DNA of 64,000 nt. Origin: Mugil cephalus (lineage: Eukaryota > Chordata > Actinopteri > Mugiliformes > Mugilidae). Under the pieces are notes generated by a model. That model ran no database searches. It was not told the origin of the DNA and saw only the letters and a program-made list of their open reading frames with translations. Location: assembly GCF_022458985.1 (NCBI RefSeq), contig NC_061783.1, forward strand, positions 10,446,413 through 10,510,412. The letters are read 5' to 3'. Positions 26,601-36,972 of the stretch are shown piece by piece. Within the stretch, counting starts at the first letter, position 1. Each line of letters begins with the position of its first letter. A program made the translations under genes and the position numbers.

Positions 26601-27082
26601 AGCAGCCAGGAAGGGCCTGACAGTGGTGGTCCAGGAGCTGCTGGGGAAAGGAGCCAGTGTGTTGGCAGTGGATGAGAATGGTGAGCTTTCGTCTCATTGC
26701 TTCAGCGTGTACTCACTATTTAGATGTACTTGTAGGGTGAAATATGAACATGTTTTTTTTTCTTTTCCTCCTTTTATCCCCAGGTTACACTCCAGCTCTA
26801 GCCTGCGCTCCCAATCGCGATGTAGCCGACTGCCTGGCCCTCATCCTCAACTCCATGATGCCCACCTCCCCCATGGTCACCATAGCAGCTTTGCCCGCCC
26901 TCTCTCTCACTCAGACAGTCATCAACCACCACCCCACCTCCAACCACATCTCCAAAGGTGTGGCCTTTGATACTCCACCGCCGCTGAGACCTGACCATGC
27001 TTCCTACTGCAGGCCAGAGCGCCCGCTGTCCTCGGTCTCTGCGGACGATGAACTGAATGACTCGGATTCAGAGACGTACTGA
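8979..27082 (+). CDS. ankrd28: Ankyrin repeat domain-containing protein 28 (PP6 regulatory scaffold)
   Basis: 29 coding exons, 1058 residues: 8979-9005, 17045-17128, 17989-18067, 19238-19308, 19726-19926, 20003-20090, 20187-20329, 20433-20540, 20636-20740, 21155-21233, 21420-21534, 21763-21845, 21930-21993, 22202-22270, 22403-22543, 22654-22765, 22855-22881, 23182-23256, 23998-24199, 24324-24411, 24547-24664, 24738-24957, 25058-25145, 25227-25310, 25393-25541, 25628-25710, 26426-26508, 26589-26680, 26784-27082. All donors are GT and phases agree throughout. Ankyrin repeats (TPLHxAA, GADVN patterns) fill residues of about 40-980; the tail ends [12 protein letters not shown]. The 27-nt micro-exon MASETPLDV and the following [12 protein letters not shown], with that tail, favour ANKRD28 over ANKRD44 or ANKRD52. 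As known for the family, it scaffolds the PP6 holoenzyme and affects focal adhesion. Human ANKRD28 is about 1053 residues. Which fish copy (a or b) is unresolved. Confidence 0.96.
9948..10372 (-). mobile_element. 3' end fragment of a non-LTR retrotransposon (LINE)
   Basis: Read on the minus strand, this begins with a frameshifted end of a reverse-transcriptase ORF ([13 protein letters not shown], then [12 protein letters not shown] in one frame and [11 protein letters not shown] in another). A T-rich 3' UTR follows and ends in GGGATAAATAAAAGG with a short terminal repeat of the TTATCTCATCTTA type. This layout is usual for Rex1/L2-type fish LINEs truncated at the 5' end. The family name is a guess. 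It lies in ankrd28 intron 1. Confidence 0.5.
12007..12330. mobile_element. MITE with inverted termini GCTGCGTTTCCATTAC
   Basis: The left end GCTGCGTTTCCATTAC (12007-12022) and right end GTGATGGAAATGCAGC (12315-12330) are inverted copies matching at 14 of 16 positions. The interior is A/T-rich, non-coding and repeats related TTTCCATTACC-A-GTTTTTT text near 12268. The 324-bp size fits a non-autonomous DNA transposon. It lies in ankrd28 intron 1. Confidence 0.65.
12640..12669. repeat. (GT)n microsatellite
   Basis: An uninterrupted GT run of about 22 bp, then GC-interrupted GT, in ankrd28 intron 1. Confidence 0.9.
13839..13848. promoter_or_regulatory. Palindromic CLEAR/E-box motif GTCACGTGAC
   Basis: An exact copy of the TFEB/MiT-family consensus in ankrd28 intron 1, about 1.1 kb before the alternative first exon. 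A second exact copy lies at 17687-17696. Function is unproven. Confidence 0.3.
14216..14318. repeat. (CT)n microsatellite, about 100 bp
   Basis: A near-perfect CT tract with a short CTCG interruption at its 3' end. Long frames read through it are low-complexity artefacts. It is in ankrd28 intron 1, about 620 bp upstream of the alternative first exon. Confidence 0.95.
14439..14486. repeat. (GT)n microsatellite
   Basis: Interrupted GT repeat between the CT and GA tracts upstream of the alternative ankrd28 exon. Confidence 0.9.
14645..14684. repeat. (GA)n microsatellite
   Basis: A perfect GA tract of about 40 bp directly before the predicted 5' UTR of the alternative first exon. GA tracts are frequent at vertebrate TATA-less promoters. 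Confidence 0.9.
14745..14849 (+). other. Upstream ORF (34 codons) in the alternative ankrd28 5' leader
   Basis: ATG at 14745, stop TAA at 14847-14849, product begins [15 protein letters not shown]. It precedes the alternative ankrd28 start at 14937 by 87 bp and lies in the putative leader. It could restrain translation of the longer isoform. Its presence is seen; its use is inferred. Confidence 0.3.
14937..15092 (+). other. ankrd28: Probable alternative first coding exon of ankrd28
   Basis: From ATG 14937 an open frame of 52 codons reaches a good donor AAG|GTGAGA at 15093 in phase 0. That is the phase needed to join exon 2 at 17045, which starts in phase 0 with PSLLRAIFN. It would replace MAVLKIQDQ with an N-terminus starting [20 protein letters not shown], then a Ser/Pro-rich stretch and a basic end ([13 protein letters not shown]). 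The stretch is GC-rich and unlike the surrounding intron. The same frame is open upstream only to 14850 with no ATG, so 14937 is the start. Confidence 0.6.
17687..17696. promoter_or_regulatory. Second exact GTCACGTGAC motif
   Basis: Palindromic CLEAR-type E-box in the ankrd28 intron after exon 2, followed directly by GTTTG. It is a motif match only. Confidence 0.25.
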
Positions 27083-28043
27083 GGGACTATCGGACAGAAC
27101 CCCCCCCCCAACGCTGGCGGGCTAGCCAGCCACTCAGGAGCCTTAATAGATCACTGACAAGAGACTCAGAGGGAGAAAATAGGGCAGATTATTTTTAGGT
27201 GAGCCTCTTCAACTCTAAAAATAAACCAGATGCTTGTTTCCTTAAGGTGCATACCCACGTGGTAAAATATAATGTACTAAAATGTAAATGAATACAAATC
27301 ACGTTTTTTTTTTCGGATCAGATTTCAGTATCACTGTACGGTCGGTAACTTGGCCACTGGTTAGTGTCTTTTTAAATTTGAAGCAGTGTTGTTTTTCCTT
27401 TTTAAATTATACTCCTGTTAGCTGATACTCGCTGGAATGATTTAAAGCGTTTTCACAGGTTTTCCCTCGTATTTACTAGAAAAAACGTCTACTGGAGAAA
27501 AGCCCAAAACGGAGGGGGTGAATCTTACGGGACCAGGTGATTAAGTGTTTTCCCTTCTGTACTTGAAGTTTTTATTCAGAGTTCTTCTTGGAGTGACCAT
27601 AGCGGACGCGGGTGACTGTCAATCAAGGCCACGGGTGATGCTTCACCGATGAGGAGGAATCACTTTTCAATTCCTAGGAGAGAAAGATGTTGAATCCTGT
27701 GTATTTATTCATAGTGGAGATTGAATCCTTGATTCTGACAGCAGGTGGATGTAAGACCCATTTACTGTACAACTGCTTCTGGGGTCAGTTGACTGACGAC
27801 CTGAATGAGCGGCCCAACGAATAGTTAACTAGCGATGCTGTAACTACTTGATGTCTGTGGTCTGTACTGGAGACAGAGGAACGTGACTGACACTGTGTGA
27901 ATATATGTACATGTGTGTGTGTGAATACGTGTGTCTGTGGGAGAGAGAAATGAGATAATATTGCCTTTTTAGGATTATGCAACTTTCAGGCAGAGGATGA
28001 ATGCTACTTGGTGCAATGTTTGTAAAGAGTTAAATAATAGATG

Positions 28044-28049
28044 AATAAA
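28044..28049 (+). terminator. ankrd28: Poly(A) signal of ankrd28
   Basis: AATAAA 962 bp after the ankrd28 stop, followed by the T-rich stretch TTGTTTTTATTTTAG. It gives a 3' UTR of about 980 nt that ends inside the 3' end of btd. Confidence 0.75.
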
Positions 28050-28059
28050 AACAATTGTT

Positions 28060-28077
28060 TTTATTTTAGTCTTTATT
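28060..28077 (-). terminator. btd: Two poly(A) signals of btd
   Basis: On the minus strand AATAAA occurs at 28077-28072 and again at 28065-28060, 48-62 nt after the btd stop codon. The btd 3' UTR would be very short and its cleavage would fall at about 28035-28055, overlapping the ankrd28 signal. Confidence 0.7.
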
Positions 28078-28124
28078 CGACAGGATAATGCGTCTTTGAC
28101 TTTGCTCTCTTTGCCACATTGCTG

Positions 28125-31100
28125 TTACAAAGCTGTTGATGCGTTATCCAGGTGGTACATTCGCCCGTACAGACAGGCGGTGACCAGGCCGGCCGTCATG
28201 TTCGAGTGCTTCATGGTCACTCTCCCGCCTTCGGTTTTCTCCAGACGCTCCGGCTGCTCCAGGACCATGCGGCTCGCCAGGACTGACGGGTACACGTATC
28301 TGGTCTCAAACGTGCCCTCCAGCAGGAAGTCTATTTTAGACTCTGCCTCTTCCACCTCCTGCCCACAGGAGCTGGGTTCCAACCCTCCGCAGCGGACTAG
28401 CGCACACACCTGCGGGCGGAGGTTTGGGAGATGGATGGGACAAGAGTCGTAAAGCGGTTTGGAATGCTGAAAATCTCTTTCGCTCCTACCTGCAGGGCGT
28501 ACTGTCCGTTGACGGTGTGCAGTCCTGCAAATGCGCCGAGTGCGTAAAGCTCCTCGGCGTTGCCTTGCGGCGACCGCTTGTACTGCAGGTCGCAGCAGAA
28601 GGTGCCGTCGCACACGCTAAGATCCCCCTCCGTCTCATTTAAGAGCACAAACTTGAACGGGTCGTACATCATGGAGGAGATGAAGGTTTCTGAGGAGCTA
28701 CGGTCTGCAGAATCAGGAGGAGAATCACAGCTGCCTTGGTGACAGTACCCAGACTCAGTAGCCACTGAGGATGTGGACTCACCGCTTCCCTTCCCCTTCA
28801 CCTCCTCTGTGGCTACACTCTGTCCCACCCACAGGGGGTCTAAGACCGGCACCCTGGCCACCAGCAGCTTCCCCTCCTCTGCGTCTCCCTGTGAGGCGTG
28901 GTGGTAGGTGGCAGACGTGGGGGTGAAGATGCCGCTCCCTTTCATGATGAGACCGTCGTGGCGAATGTTGGCAGCAAGCAGTGTGACATTGGCACCCAGA
29001 CTGAGCGCCCGCTGGAACTGGATACTGTCCAGCAGGGGGAGCTGGTTCATCCACGCCGTGGGGAAGATCAGCTGACGTACGCCCTGAAAGGAATAAAACA
29101 TTAAAAGAAGCTGCCGACCAGAGGAAAGTTGGATACATGTCTTTGAGATGTGAGTATTCTTTTTACCCTCTCCACTAGAGTGACCGTGGGTTCGTGGAAC
29201 AGGATGTCAAAGCAGATGAGGAGGCCAAACTTCCCGGCAAAAGGTGTATCAAATGTTATGATTTCAGGCTGTGGAGGTGTGTCGAAGGACGCTTCGAAGT
29301 AGAGGTTCTGCTTATGGTAGCGTGCCACCAGCAGGCCGTCTGACCTGTGCAAAAAGAGATACTCTTAACATTTCACACTGGAAACATTTTTTGTGCACTT
29401 GCTAGATTTACATTTTATGTTTTTTATGATACTTTACCTAAAAACCACATTGGTGTTGAACTGCCAGCGTCCGTCAGGGGGACAGGAGGAGGAGGGGTCG
29501 CTCTTCAGAGGACAGGGCTGCAGGTCAGGCATGTTGGCCACCAGGTAGAGGTTGTTACGGCGGGCCATGCAGCTCAGTCGCTGGAGAACCTGGGAGGCGC
29601 AAATTAATCATTGAATGATTCACTTTCAGACGCGCTGGTGTTGTGCTCGCCAACATCAGATCTGAATGAACTGTGAACCTCTGTGTTGCTGTATCTGCCC
29701 GGCTCTGTGCAAGGGTTCCAGCTCTCCTGCTGGGGGTCAGGGACGGACTCCAGGTAGCCGTTGATGGATGAACGAGTGAAGTTGAAACCGTGAATGCCAT
29801 CTTCGGGGAACACAAGGATCTGGGCACCCTGAAAGTGAGACGTTGAAGCAGAGCAGAGGGGCAACACATGAACCAACACTGCTATCACAAAGCTGTCACA
29901 AGTACAAGGGCATCAGTTTCTTAGTGAGAAATGGATCAAGAGCGTGTTATCTTCTGGCAAACTGAAGTACTCTTCTTGTACTTTCCGCTGTTCCATATCT
30001 CATAAAATGAAAAAAAAGAAAGAAAAAAGAAAAGGTATCGTGGCGGGTGGACCCTACAAAAAGGCTCTAACACTTTAGTCCAACCCTTCCAGGGACATGT
30101 GAGTCCTGGCCAGTAAAGTCACAGTGACCCTGCATCGCTGATAACTGTGGGAAAGATCAACATTTATTTGAGAGGGAAAAATTATGAGCCAATAAAATAT
30201 TTTTTTTTTTTTTTTGCATAGACCTTTGATACTGAAGCTACCCAGGGACCCACTCAGCTCAGACAGCAGCCACGCACTGAAAATCATGTGACCACAGCGT
30301 GGTGAAAATCACCAGTCATAGGCTCTAAGGCAAAGGAGTCCAAGGTCCAGCTTGGTAAAAAAAAAAAAAAGATATGAAACAGTTTCATACATAAATATAC
30401 AAAAAAAAAAAGCACTTTTTTAATTTGATCTATTTGAATCATTTTTTAAAACTGCATACACGCCCTTTAAAAACTCTGGAAAGTTCTTAATAGAGTATTA
30501 ATCTTTAATTTGACTAATGAAGTCCCAAAGTGACACCCACGTAACATACTGGCATGTAACGGTATGTGAATTGTTGCCCCCATGATATCACTTCCAAAAT
30601 GGTGGTCAGAGAGCACATGGGAGACAACTAGCTAATTTTTAAAAAAGTTGTTTGTTTAACAGCAAAGGTACTTTTGAACCCGTACAATAAATACAATCCT
30701 TTAATAACATGTCGAACATCACTTTTAAGCTGTTCTGACCATTGTCCGTACACAAATTGACATATAAAAAGAATAGAAAAAACTGCTGTGACACATGTGT
30801 CATATCAGGCTTTTAACCTAAAAAGTGTTGCGTAAAAAGCTGCGTGACATCTTTGCCACAATAAGAAAAATGGCAATGAGTTGCTCAAATAATTGCACTC
30901 AATCCATTAATTTGTATTAATGTATTTTTCTGTGGTTCATTTGAAATCTTAAAATAATGTCAAGTTAAATAAATGAATGATAAAATGTATTATGACACAT
31001 TTGCATATCAGTCCCAAAAAGTGCACCGTCTCTTCAGCAGAAACACTTTTCTTGGCAAATAGATAGACAAACAAACACACAAACATTATATTATTGTTGT

Positions 31101-32349
31101 GGTCAAACTAACTACAAGTACAAAGTATTTTTCTTCAGCACAACTGGTGCACAAGCTTCTTCAGCGACAGACCTACTTTGCAGGAACTCTACATAGCAAT
31201 CGCTTGGCTGGTTGTGAACTTGAAGATGATAAAAGTCTTGCCAAGAGAGGGAGAGGATCCTTTGATGGTACGGTGGAGAAAGAGGAACCAACTGTCATTG
31301 TCAATTGTCAAGTAGTACGACAAAAAAATCTGTCACCCTGATGTCATCATACTGTGCAACTGACTAAGCCCCAAGACAAAGCTTGATGCTAGAGCGAATT
31401 GGACAAGACATTTGTGGAGATCAACAGGCCACAGATTGTGAAGTAGTACAACATATTCATCGGTGGGGAGTAGTGGTAAGTGGATGTATTTTCCAATAAC
31501 ATACAAAATACATGATAAATTTCCTAAGAATGCCAAATGCAACATATGTGTCACTTTACAGAATTTGGACACTAGGTGGTGTTTTTCCAAAATAACATTA
31601 GAAATATGTTGGATGTGCTTCAACTGGTCTTTTATATCCCTTAAATAAAAACTGGTCTGAGTTCTTATGGGTTAAAGGGCAAATCTATGGAATAAATACA
31701 AATGTTAGATATTAAGGCTGGGGATACTGGGAATTGTGGTATCGATCCGATACCACAAAGTAAATACAGTGAACGTATCGCCGATTTCGATACTTTTTTT
31801 TTTGTTTTTGAAACGTCATGATCATTGAATAACGTCGATATTTTCCTTTCAGTTAGTTGACTATGATTATGATATTTAAGCAAAAATGCCTTAACTTTTC
31901 TTAACTTATTACAACAGTATAGAATTGAAATAATTCCCTTTTACTACACACAGTTGTTTAAGAAAAAGTAACAATTTCGTCATGCTGGTATCGATCCGAT
32001 GCCGATAGTGGTCGTGGTATCGATAATAACGACATTTAGATCGACACACCCAGCCCTATTACATATAGGACTTTTTTTTTTTTTTTAATTTTAATTTTAA
32101 ATAAAAAAAATAAGAAAATGCAGTCCACTGCAGTACCTGCTGTGCGGCTATGACAGCCTGCTCCTCGTAGATGTCCAGATTTTTCTGCATGTGCTCCAGA
32201 GCATCTTTTCGGGACAGAGGGATATAAGGCTCTGGGTTCAGAATTACTCTGTGCTCATACACAGCAGCAACATACGACGAGTCCGAGACACGATCCGTTT
32301 GACCTAGGGCTAAATGAACGCTGAGAAAAGTAACAACGAACAAAAACAT
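28125..32349 (-). CDS. btd: Biotinidase (vanin/biotinidase family, nitrilase superfamily)
   Basis: Six exons read from the right: 32349-32137, 29828-29679, 29589-29438, 29344-29167, 29083-28490, 28409-28125; 523 residues, stop TAA. The ATG at 32349 starts a signal peptide ([16 protein letters not shown]); the frame extends 21 nt upstream only to a GTG. The nitrilase catalytic triad is visible: Glu80 in FPEDG, Lys183 in YHKQNLYFE, Cys216 in CFDILF. It should release biotin from biocytin and biotinyl peptides in secretions. The C-terminal domain ([25 protein letters not shown]) is biotinidase-like, and there is no hydrophobic GPI-signal tail as in vanins 1 and 2. The core ([14 protein letters not shown]) also resembles vanins, so pantetheinase activity cannot be excluded. 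Position next to ankrd28, tail-to-tail, agrees with the vertebrate btd locus. Confidence 0.9.
29889..31090. other. Btd intron 1, A/T-rich sequence
   Basis: No coding signal. It holds several A or T homopolymers (near 30193, 30359 and 30400). A TTAACC at 30815 could be the left boundary of the piggyBac-like remnant that follows, but the similarity to its right end is weak. Confidence 0.4.
31096..31675 (+). mobile_element. Dead piggyBac-like transposase fragment
   Basis: The plus strand reads [39 protein letters not shown] and, after stops in the same frame, [13 protein letters not shown] and FIGG. These follow the order of blocks in piggyBac-type transposases (YFSS-PLL, RGRGxFD, PxIVKEYNxxMGG). 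Stops and a missing first half make it inactive. GGGTTAA at 31669-31675 may be its right end with the TTAA target. It lies in btd intron 1, in sense opposite to btd. Confidence 0.7.
31713..32058. mobile_element. hAT-like MITE, 346 bp, with 8-bp target duplication
   Basis: The ends are TAAGGCTGGG and CCCAGCCCTA (9 of 10 inverted match). They are flanked by TTAGATAT (31705-31712) and TTACATAT (32059-32066), an 8-bp duplication with one mismatch. An inner pair of ATCGATCCGAT motifs (31741-31751 and 31990-32000) mirrors about each end. It is non-coding. It lies within btd intron 1, about 78 bp from the exon 1 donor. Confidence 0.8.
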
Positions 32350-32556
32350 CACGTCTTCTTGTGAGCTCACCTAGACGGACTAGATCAGACCAGTGCACAG
32401 GAGAGGTCAAAAGTGCTGAGGTACAGCTGGTTCAGCTCATAACTTACTAGGTGATAAGAAGCTGCTCTTGCGAAATAGTGTTATTCAGGTGTGTGTGTTG
32501 AGGTGCACTTAACAACCATAGACTCCACATAGGCTGTGGAGAGACGTGCCTAGAGC

Positions 32557-32567
32557 GCCGCCATCTT
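32557..32567 (-). promoter_or_regulatory. YY1-like motif upstream of btd
   Basis: The minus strand reads AAGATGGCGGC, which fits the YY1 core AANATGGCGNC. It lies 208 bp before the btd ATG, where a TATA-less start site would be expected. Confidence 0.4.
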
Positions 32568-33132
32568 TGTACAGTGCCTGCAGAGGCAGTGGTTCATGTA
32601 AACCAACGAAGTTAAAAAAAAAATGAAAATTTGTTTTACTACTTAAATACAAATCGTCACCTTCTTTAAGTAATAGCCAGTCATTATGTTTTGACAAACT
32701 CTTTTTATAATGCATGTCATATAGACCCAATAATAATTAATGATGAAATTATTTTGTGTTATTTTATCTTTGGCTACTTTTCTCACATTTTGAAGTTTTC
32801 CCAAAGACAGTATTTTGAGGAGACAGTCGTAACTGACAGTGCAACAATAATAGTGGTTTTAGTTTAGTAATTACAATTATAATTACACCCAAATACAATA
32901 TATACCCTTCAAGCATTGCTTTAAATAAAGACCTTAACACACATGGGTTTCTTATTGATTTATTTATTTATTCTGTCTCTCTGTCTCTTATCTATATATC
33001 TATCATGCCTGACGATTGTAACGAACAAATCCCGTGGAAATAACTTGACACTTGGGCGATTTATACAACTTTAATTGTGTACACACATTCCTCTATAAAT
33101 GTAATGCACGCAGCAGCGAACAGCACTGTATC

Positions 33133-33143
33133 AAGATGGCCGC
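33133..33143 (+). promoter_or_regulatory. YY1-like motif upstream of dmac1
   Basis: AAGATGGCCGC, one base from the strong YY1 core, 327 bp before the dmac1 ATG and in the sense orientation. Confidence 0.35.
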
Positions 33144-33469
33144 CCTGTATGCACGTCGCACCATATGTCTAGGGTCACCAGCATATAAACACATGTATAA
33201 ACATATTTTATTTTGAAAAGACCACACAGGAAGCATTTGGTACGTAACCGGAACTACTATCGGAACTGCACATCCGACCTTAGCAAACAACCATCAGGAG
33301 TTGGACTTAAGATAAAGCTTTTTCCACATTCTGTTCAAAGTTTGAGGGACTTTCTCGAACTTGTTTCAGAAACGGACTTATTTTTTTCTTCCTGTTTTTC
33401 AGCCCTCTCGTCTTATGTTTCTATGTCATGTTAGCTAAGCACTAGCATTAGCATACCCCCTGTAGGACA

Positions 33470-33847
33470 ATGTCAACAGTCCCAGAGACGCCAAAAGGAA
33501 GAGCAGCCGCCGCCGTGTCCACTTCCAACCAGATGCCCAGGAAGTGCTGGAGCTGCAGACTCATCTCCGGTGGCGGTGTACTTCTGGCTGCACTGTACGT
33601 GTTAGACTCAGCCCGGAGAGTGGCTCGACGAGGCACAACTAACAGCGTGATGGTAGCGGCGCAGATGACGTTTGCTGCAAGTATGTTATCCTAAACTTTT
33701 TTTTTTTTTTTTTTTGTTTGGACATTACCCATGGCATCTGTTTACCTTTCAGGCTTGGCTGCAATGGGAGTTGTTATCCTAATTGACCCGGTGGGAAGAT
33801 TTCAGACAAAAAAACCCGAAGACTCATTAGAAGACACCCAGAAATAA
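33470..33847 (+). CDS. dmac1: Distal membrane-arm assembly complex protein 1 (TMEM261-like)
   Basis: Two exons, 33470-33680 and 33753-33847 (donor GTATGT, acceptor TTTCAG, phase 1), giving 101 residues. The N-terminal 24 residues are Ala/Pro/Ser-rich. A CWSCR motif (residues 26-30) sits just before the first hydrophobic segment (about 31-45). A second hydrophobic segment (about 66-81, ending VVILIDP) is followed by a charged tail. Motif CWSCRxxSG plus the GVVxxxDPxGR end matches DMAC1/TMEM261, a small mitochondrial inner-membrane protein needed to assemble the distal membrane arm of complex I (family knowledge). Human DMAC1 is about 112 residues. No other candidate family is apparent, but the protein is short, so orthology rests on few residues. 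Confidence 0.8.
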
Positions 33848-34100
33848 ATGTAAAAAGCTCAAACGTGGACTGCGCTGTGACAAGGAAATCGAGAGCGGTT
33901 GCTCTTGACGACCAGCAGAAATCTGATAATTTACTTGGGTTGACGCTGGCTTCACTAGGAACACTTCCAATTCAAATTGTGAAAAAACGTGTAACGTAAC
34001 TATAAATGTTTTTATTATTATTTTTATGTGCGTGTGTACATCAACCCTCTCTTCGGCAGCCATCTTGCCTTGAAGCTGCAGAAAAGGCACAGGTGTAATT

Positions 34101-34106
34101 AATAAA
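34101..34106 (+). terminator. dmac1: Poly(A) signal of dmac1
   Basis: AATAAA 254 bp after the dmac1 stop, followed by a T-rich stretch near 34121-34138. It gives a 3' UTR of about 280 nt. Confidence 0.6.
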
Positions 34107-34129
34107 CTTAACGATGCCTGAGTTCCATT

Positions 34130-35425
34130 GTCTCATTATTACCCAGCATGCTCAGTACCAGGCGCCTTGAGAGAGGGCTCATCTAAACGGGACGTGGTCA
34201 ACCTTGCTGTGCAGTCACACCCGTGATTTTCATGCTGTGATGAATCTATGAAACTGTCCCAGTAATGAGTTGTCATAGCAACACGTACAGCATCATCTGC
34301 TGTGATCTCCAATGGCTCACTCCATCACTTGATGAGCAGCACACCTCTTATCTTTACGTGGACATTTTGAAATTGTAATATGTGTAAAAACAATAGCTGT
34401 GTTCCACCTGAATGTCTGTGTCCTGTTGTTTATGCTGGTTTCACTATCGGAGGTTCATGCAACTGAGCAATCATTCATTTTTATCATGTCACCTGCTCTT
34501 TGTTACAAAATGCCTAACGTGAAGGACGTCTTGTTTTTTGTAACGTTAAAGGAGTTATTTTTGTGCTCGCACAATCAGCCTGCTGGTTAGTGGGTCAGTG
34601 ACCCATTAGCTGGCTGAGCAGGTCAGGCTGGCACCTGTAACCCCTTCCTGAAGATGAGCGATTATTTGACAGCTCGGCTTTAAATTAAAGGGAAAATCGA
34701 CCAAGTTAAAGAGACTGCACTATAAACTGAGACACTCTGTTCAAAAACAAGACAAAGATGCATTCAGTCCTAGGGAGAGATCTGTCCTGTAGAATTCTCA
34801 GAATATGTGGCGATGTTAAAAGTTAAAACCCTATATGTTCAAACAGGCCGACTCATTCAGGGGGACTTTGATCAGAATCTTTTGTTGTTAGGGCCTGATA
34901 CCTAAACACATTCTCTCTGCATGAGGTAAAACGTGAGGTGATGTTACAACTTTCCAGGGTTGTAACATCGCATGACAGCGTTAAAATGACAAATGAAGGC
35001 GGAATTAGTGTGAACTTAAAACACAGGTCTGTTGTGATCATTATTTTGCGGGGAATTAATTTGGTGGTCAGTATAGACGGGGCAATCACTTCTCCTTTCT
35101 GGGAGGCGCTAAATATACATTATTTTTACCATTTTGCATTCAATAAACTATCCCTATTATGTGTATTTACAGAAATTTAAATTTGTGGGGCAAATTTAAA
35201 AACATATATTCAAAAATATGTTTTTTTTGATGTTGCTGTTGAAGACAAAAGTTGCTCCACCTGTTACATGTTCTGCTTCGTTGACCACCAGAAGCTGTCT
35301 TGAATGTGACCGAGGATCCAAAAGCCAATAGAAAAAACTAAAACGGCACCAGAATTATTTAAACAAACAGAGTAACTACGTCCCGCATACGCAGGACCTG
35401 AAAACACACTTTACACACTGTGGGT
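34130..35425. other. Intergenic, nothing recognised
   Basis: A gap between the tails of dmac1 (+) and snx13 (-). Small frames on both strands carry no motif. No repeat family was recognised. Confidence 0.4.
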
Positions 35426-35444
35426 CAGTTAGTCTGAGTTACTG

Positions 35445-35450
35445 TTTATT
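35445..35450 (-). terminator. snx13: Candidate distal poly(A) signal of snx13
   Basis: AATAAA on the minus strand 2.4 kb after the stop. It is chosen because no other gene intervenes before dmac1. Confidence 0.4.
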
Positions 35451-36711
35451 AGTGTTATACTGATCTGAGCACGACTGCTCACAAGGAAAAGTCTGATAAG
35501 CATGATGCAAAACAAAAGACAAAAAAAAACACCCTAACATCATTTTCAGTCTCGTAAAATGATCATGACATTCTGATTGATTTTTTTTTTTTTCCAGGTT
35601 AAAGAAAAATATGAAAATAGAGTTGACAGTACATTTAGGCACACTATTAACACATACTGTACACAGATATGCACAATTTTCATTATCATAGATTCATATA
35701 TACTGGGGTTTAAAAAAAAAAAAAGACAAGCCTTCCTGTATGGAGAGGTGTGCAGAAAGTTAAAGGTGACTTCTCCTCCTCCGTCAAAGGGGGTAAAATA
35801 TTCACCTCCCAGACAAGAGAGGCTCCAGTTCATGTCCCCCTGCTCAGCCAACCGGAGTCCACCAGGGCCGCTCAGTGCAAGCGAGTCACAGCAGACGAGG
35901 GAGATCCGTCCACTGACTGCAGCACAGCGGGGCTCCGTTCAGCCAGTGGGGAGAGGGGCTCCCACAAGTTGCTACGCTAAGTGCTAACTAGCAGTGATTG
36001 CACTGGTCACAGGACATGGCTCTTGTCGTGAACGCGTCGTGGTGGCGTGAGGGCGGGGACAGGCGTGGAAGAGGGGCGTCTCTCCAGCAGTCAGTTCATT
36101 CTAAAAGATCTGTCCGCGCTTAAAAGTGAGCAGTTAATCGAGGCTGCCTCTGAACTAGCGATAGCCCAATGAGCTAAAGCTGTCTCACAGAAAATAATAA
36201 TAAAAAAAAAAAAAACGAAACCCTACCGCTGCCGAATCAATACCCAAAAACACAGATTCTGCAAGAGTGGGCCGCCTTGGGTTTAGAAGAGAAAATACTC
36301 CCTAAACACACGCACACACACAAAAAAATAAAAATAAATCAATAGTCAGACTTATAAAACAAGTCCGTAAAATAAAATTAACATTTTACAACAACGGAAT
36401 GTTAAAGTTGTTGGGGTGAGAAGACATTTTTGGGGAAACGTCTCCTTTTTTTCTGTTAAAACAATAACTATTTTCAGTACACAATGATTAAAATGCACAT
36501 GCATTAAAGAAAGAAACAATATTGCACCGAATTAATTCTCTAAAAGGGACTAGGGATACATCTCCGTCTCTCTAAGCATGATTTCCTTGTAGCGTTCAGT
36601 CGTGTGAAGGAGAGTGTCTCTTGGTCAGCATATACTGTATGTAGATTTAAGGCTGGTTCACTAACTCACACTGGCACAGTTTCTGACTGACGAGGGTTGC
36701 ACCCTCGCTCT

Positions 36712-36713
<2 letters not shown>

Positions 36714-36760
<47 letters not shown>
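36714..36760. repeat. (CA)n microsatellite
   Basis: About 47 bp, perfect, in the predicted snx13 3' UTR (GT on the transcript strand). Confidence 0.95.
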
Positions 36761-36761
<1 letters not shown>

Positions 36762-36935
36762 TCACACACAGTTCTACACGAGCCAAATACAGAACAGACC
36801 AGAGACTACATTCGTTGATAGTGTGCCTCCAGCAATAACGCACAAGTTATTAAAAGGTCAACACCGCGTTCTCTTTCTTCACATGATCAGCGATATGAAG
36901 CACAGTAATGATTTAGAGTGTCCCAACGTCAAACC

Positions 36936-36938
<3 letters not shown>

Positions 36939-36970
<32 letters not shown>
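36939..36970. repeat. (AC)n microsatellite
   Basis: About 32 bp, perfect, 180 bp from the previous tract and also in the predicted snx13 3' UTR. Confidence 0.95.

Positions 36971-36972
<2 letters not shown>

Larger units (their letters stand above)
32350..33469. other. Shared 5' flank between btd (-) and dmac1 (+)
   Basis: A head-to-head gap of 1.1 kb with no coding sequence. It contains a YY1-type motif on each side (32557-32567 minus, 33133-33143 plus) and no clear TATA box at either expected start. Confidence 0.5.

Noticed and set aside
28397..29101. Btd exon 5 as a 234-codon single-exon gene
   Set aside because: The frame simply overruns both splice sites (28490 and 29083) of a biotinidase exon.
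32350..32370. Btd start seven codons upstream of ATG 32349
   Set aside because: The upstream codon is GTG and the added residues would precede a normal signal peptide; the ATG at 32349 is a better start.
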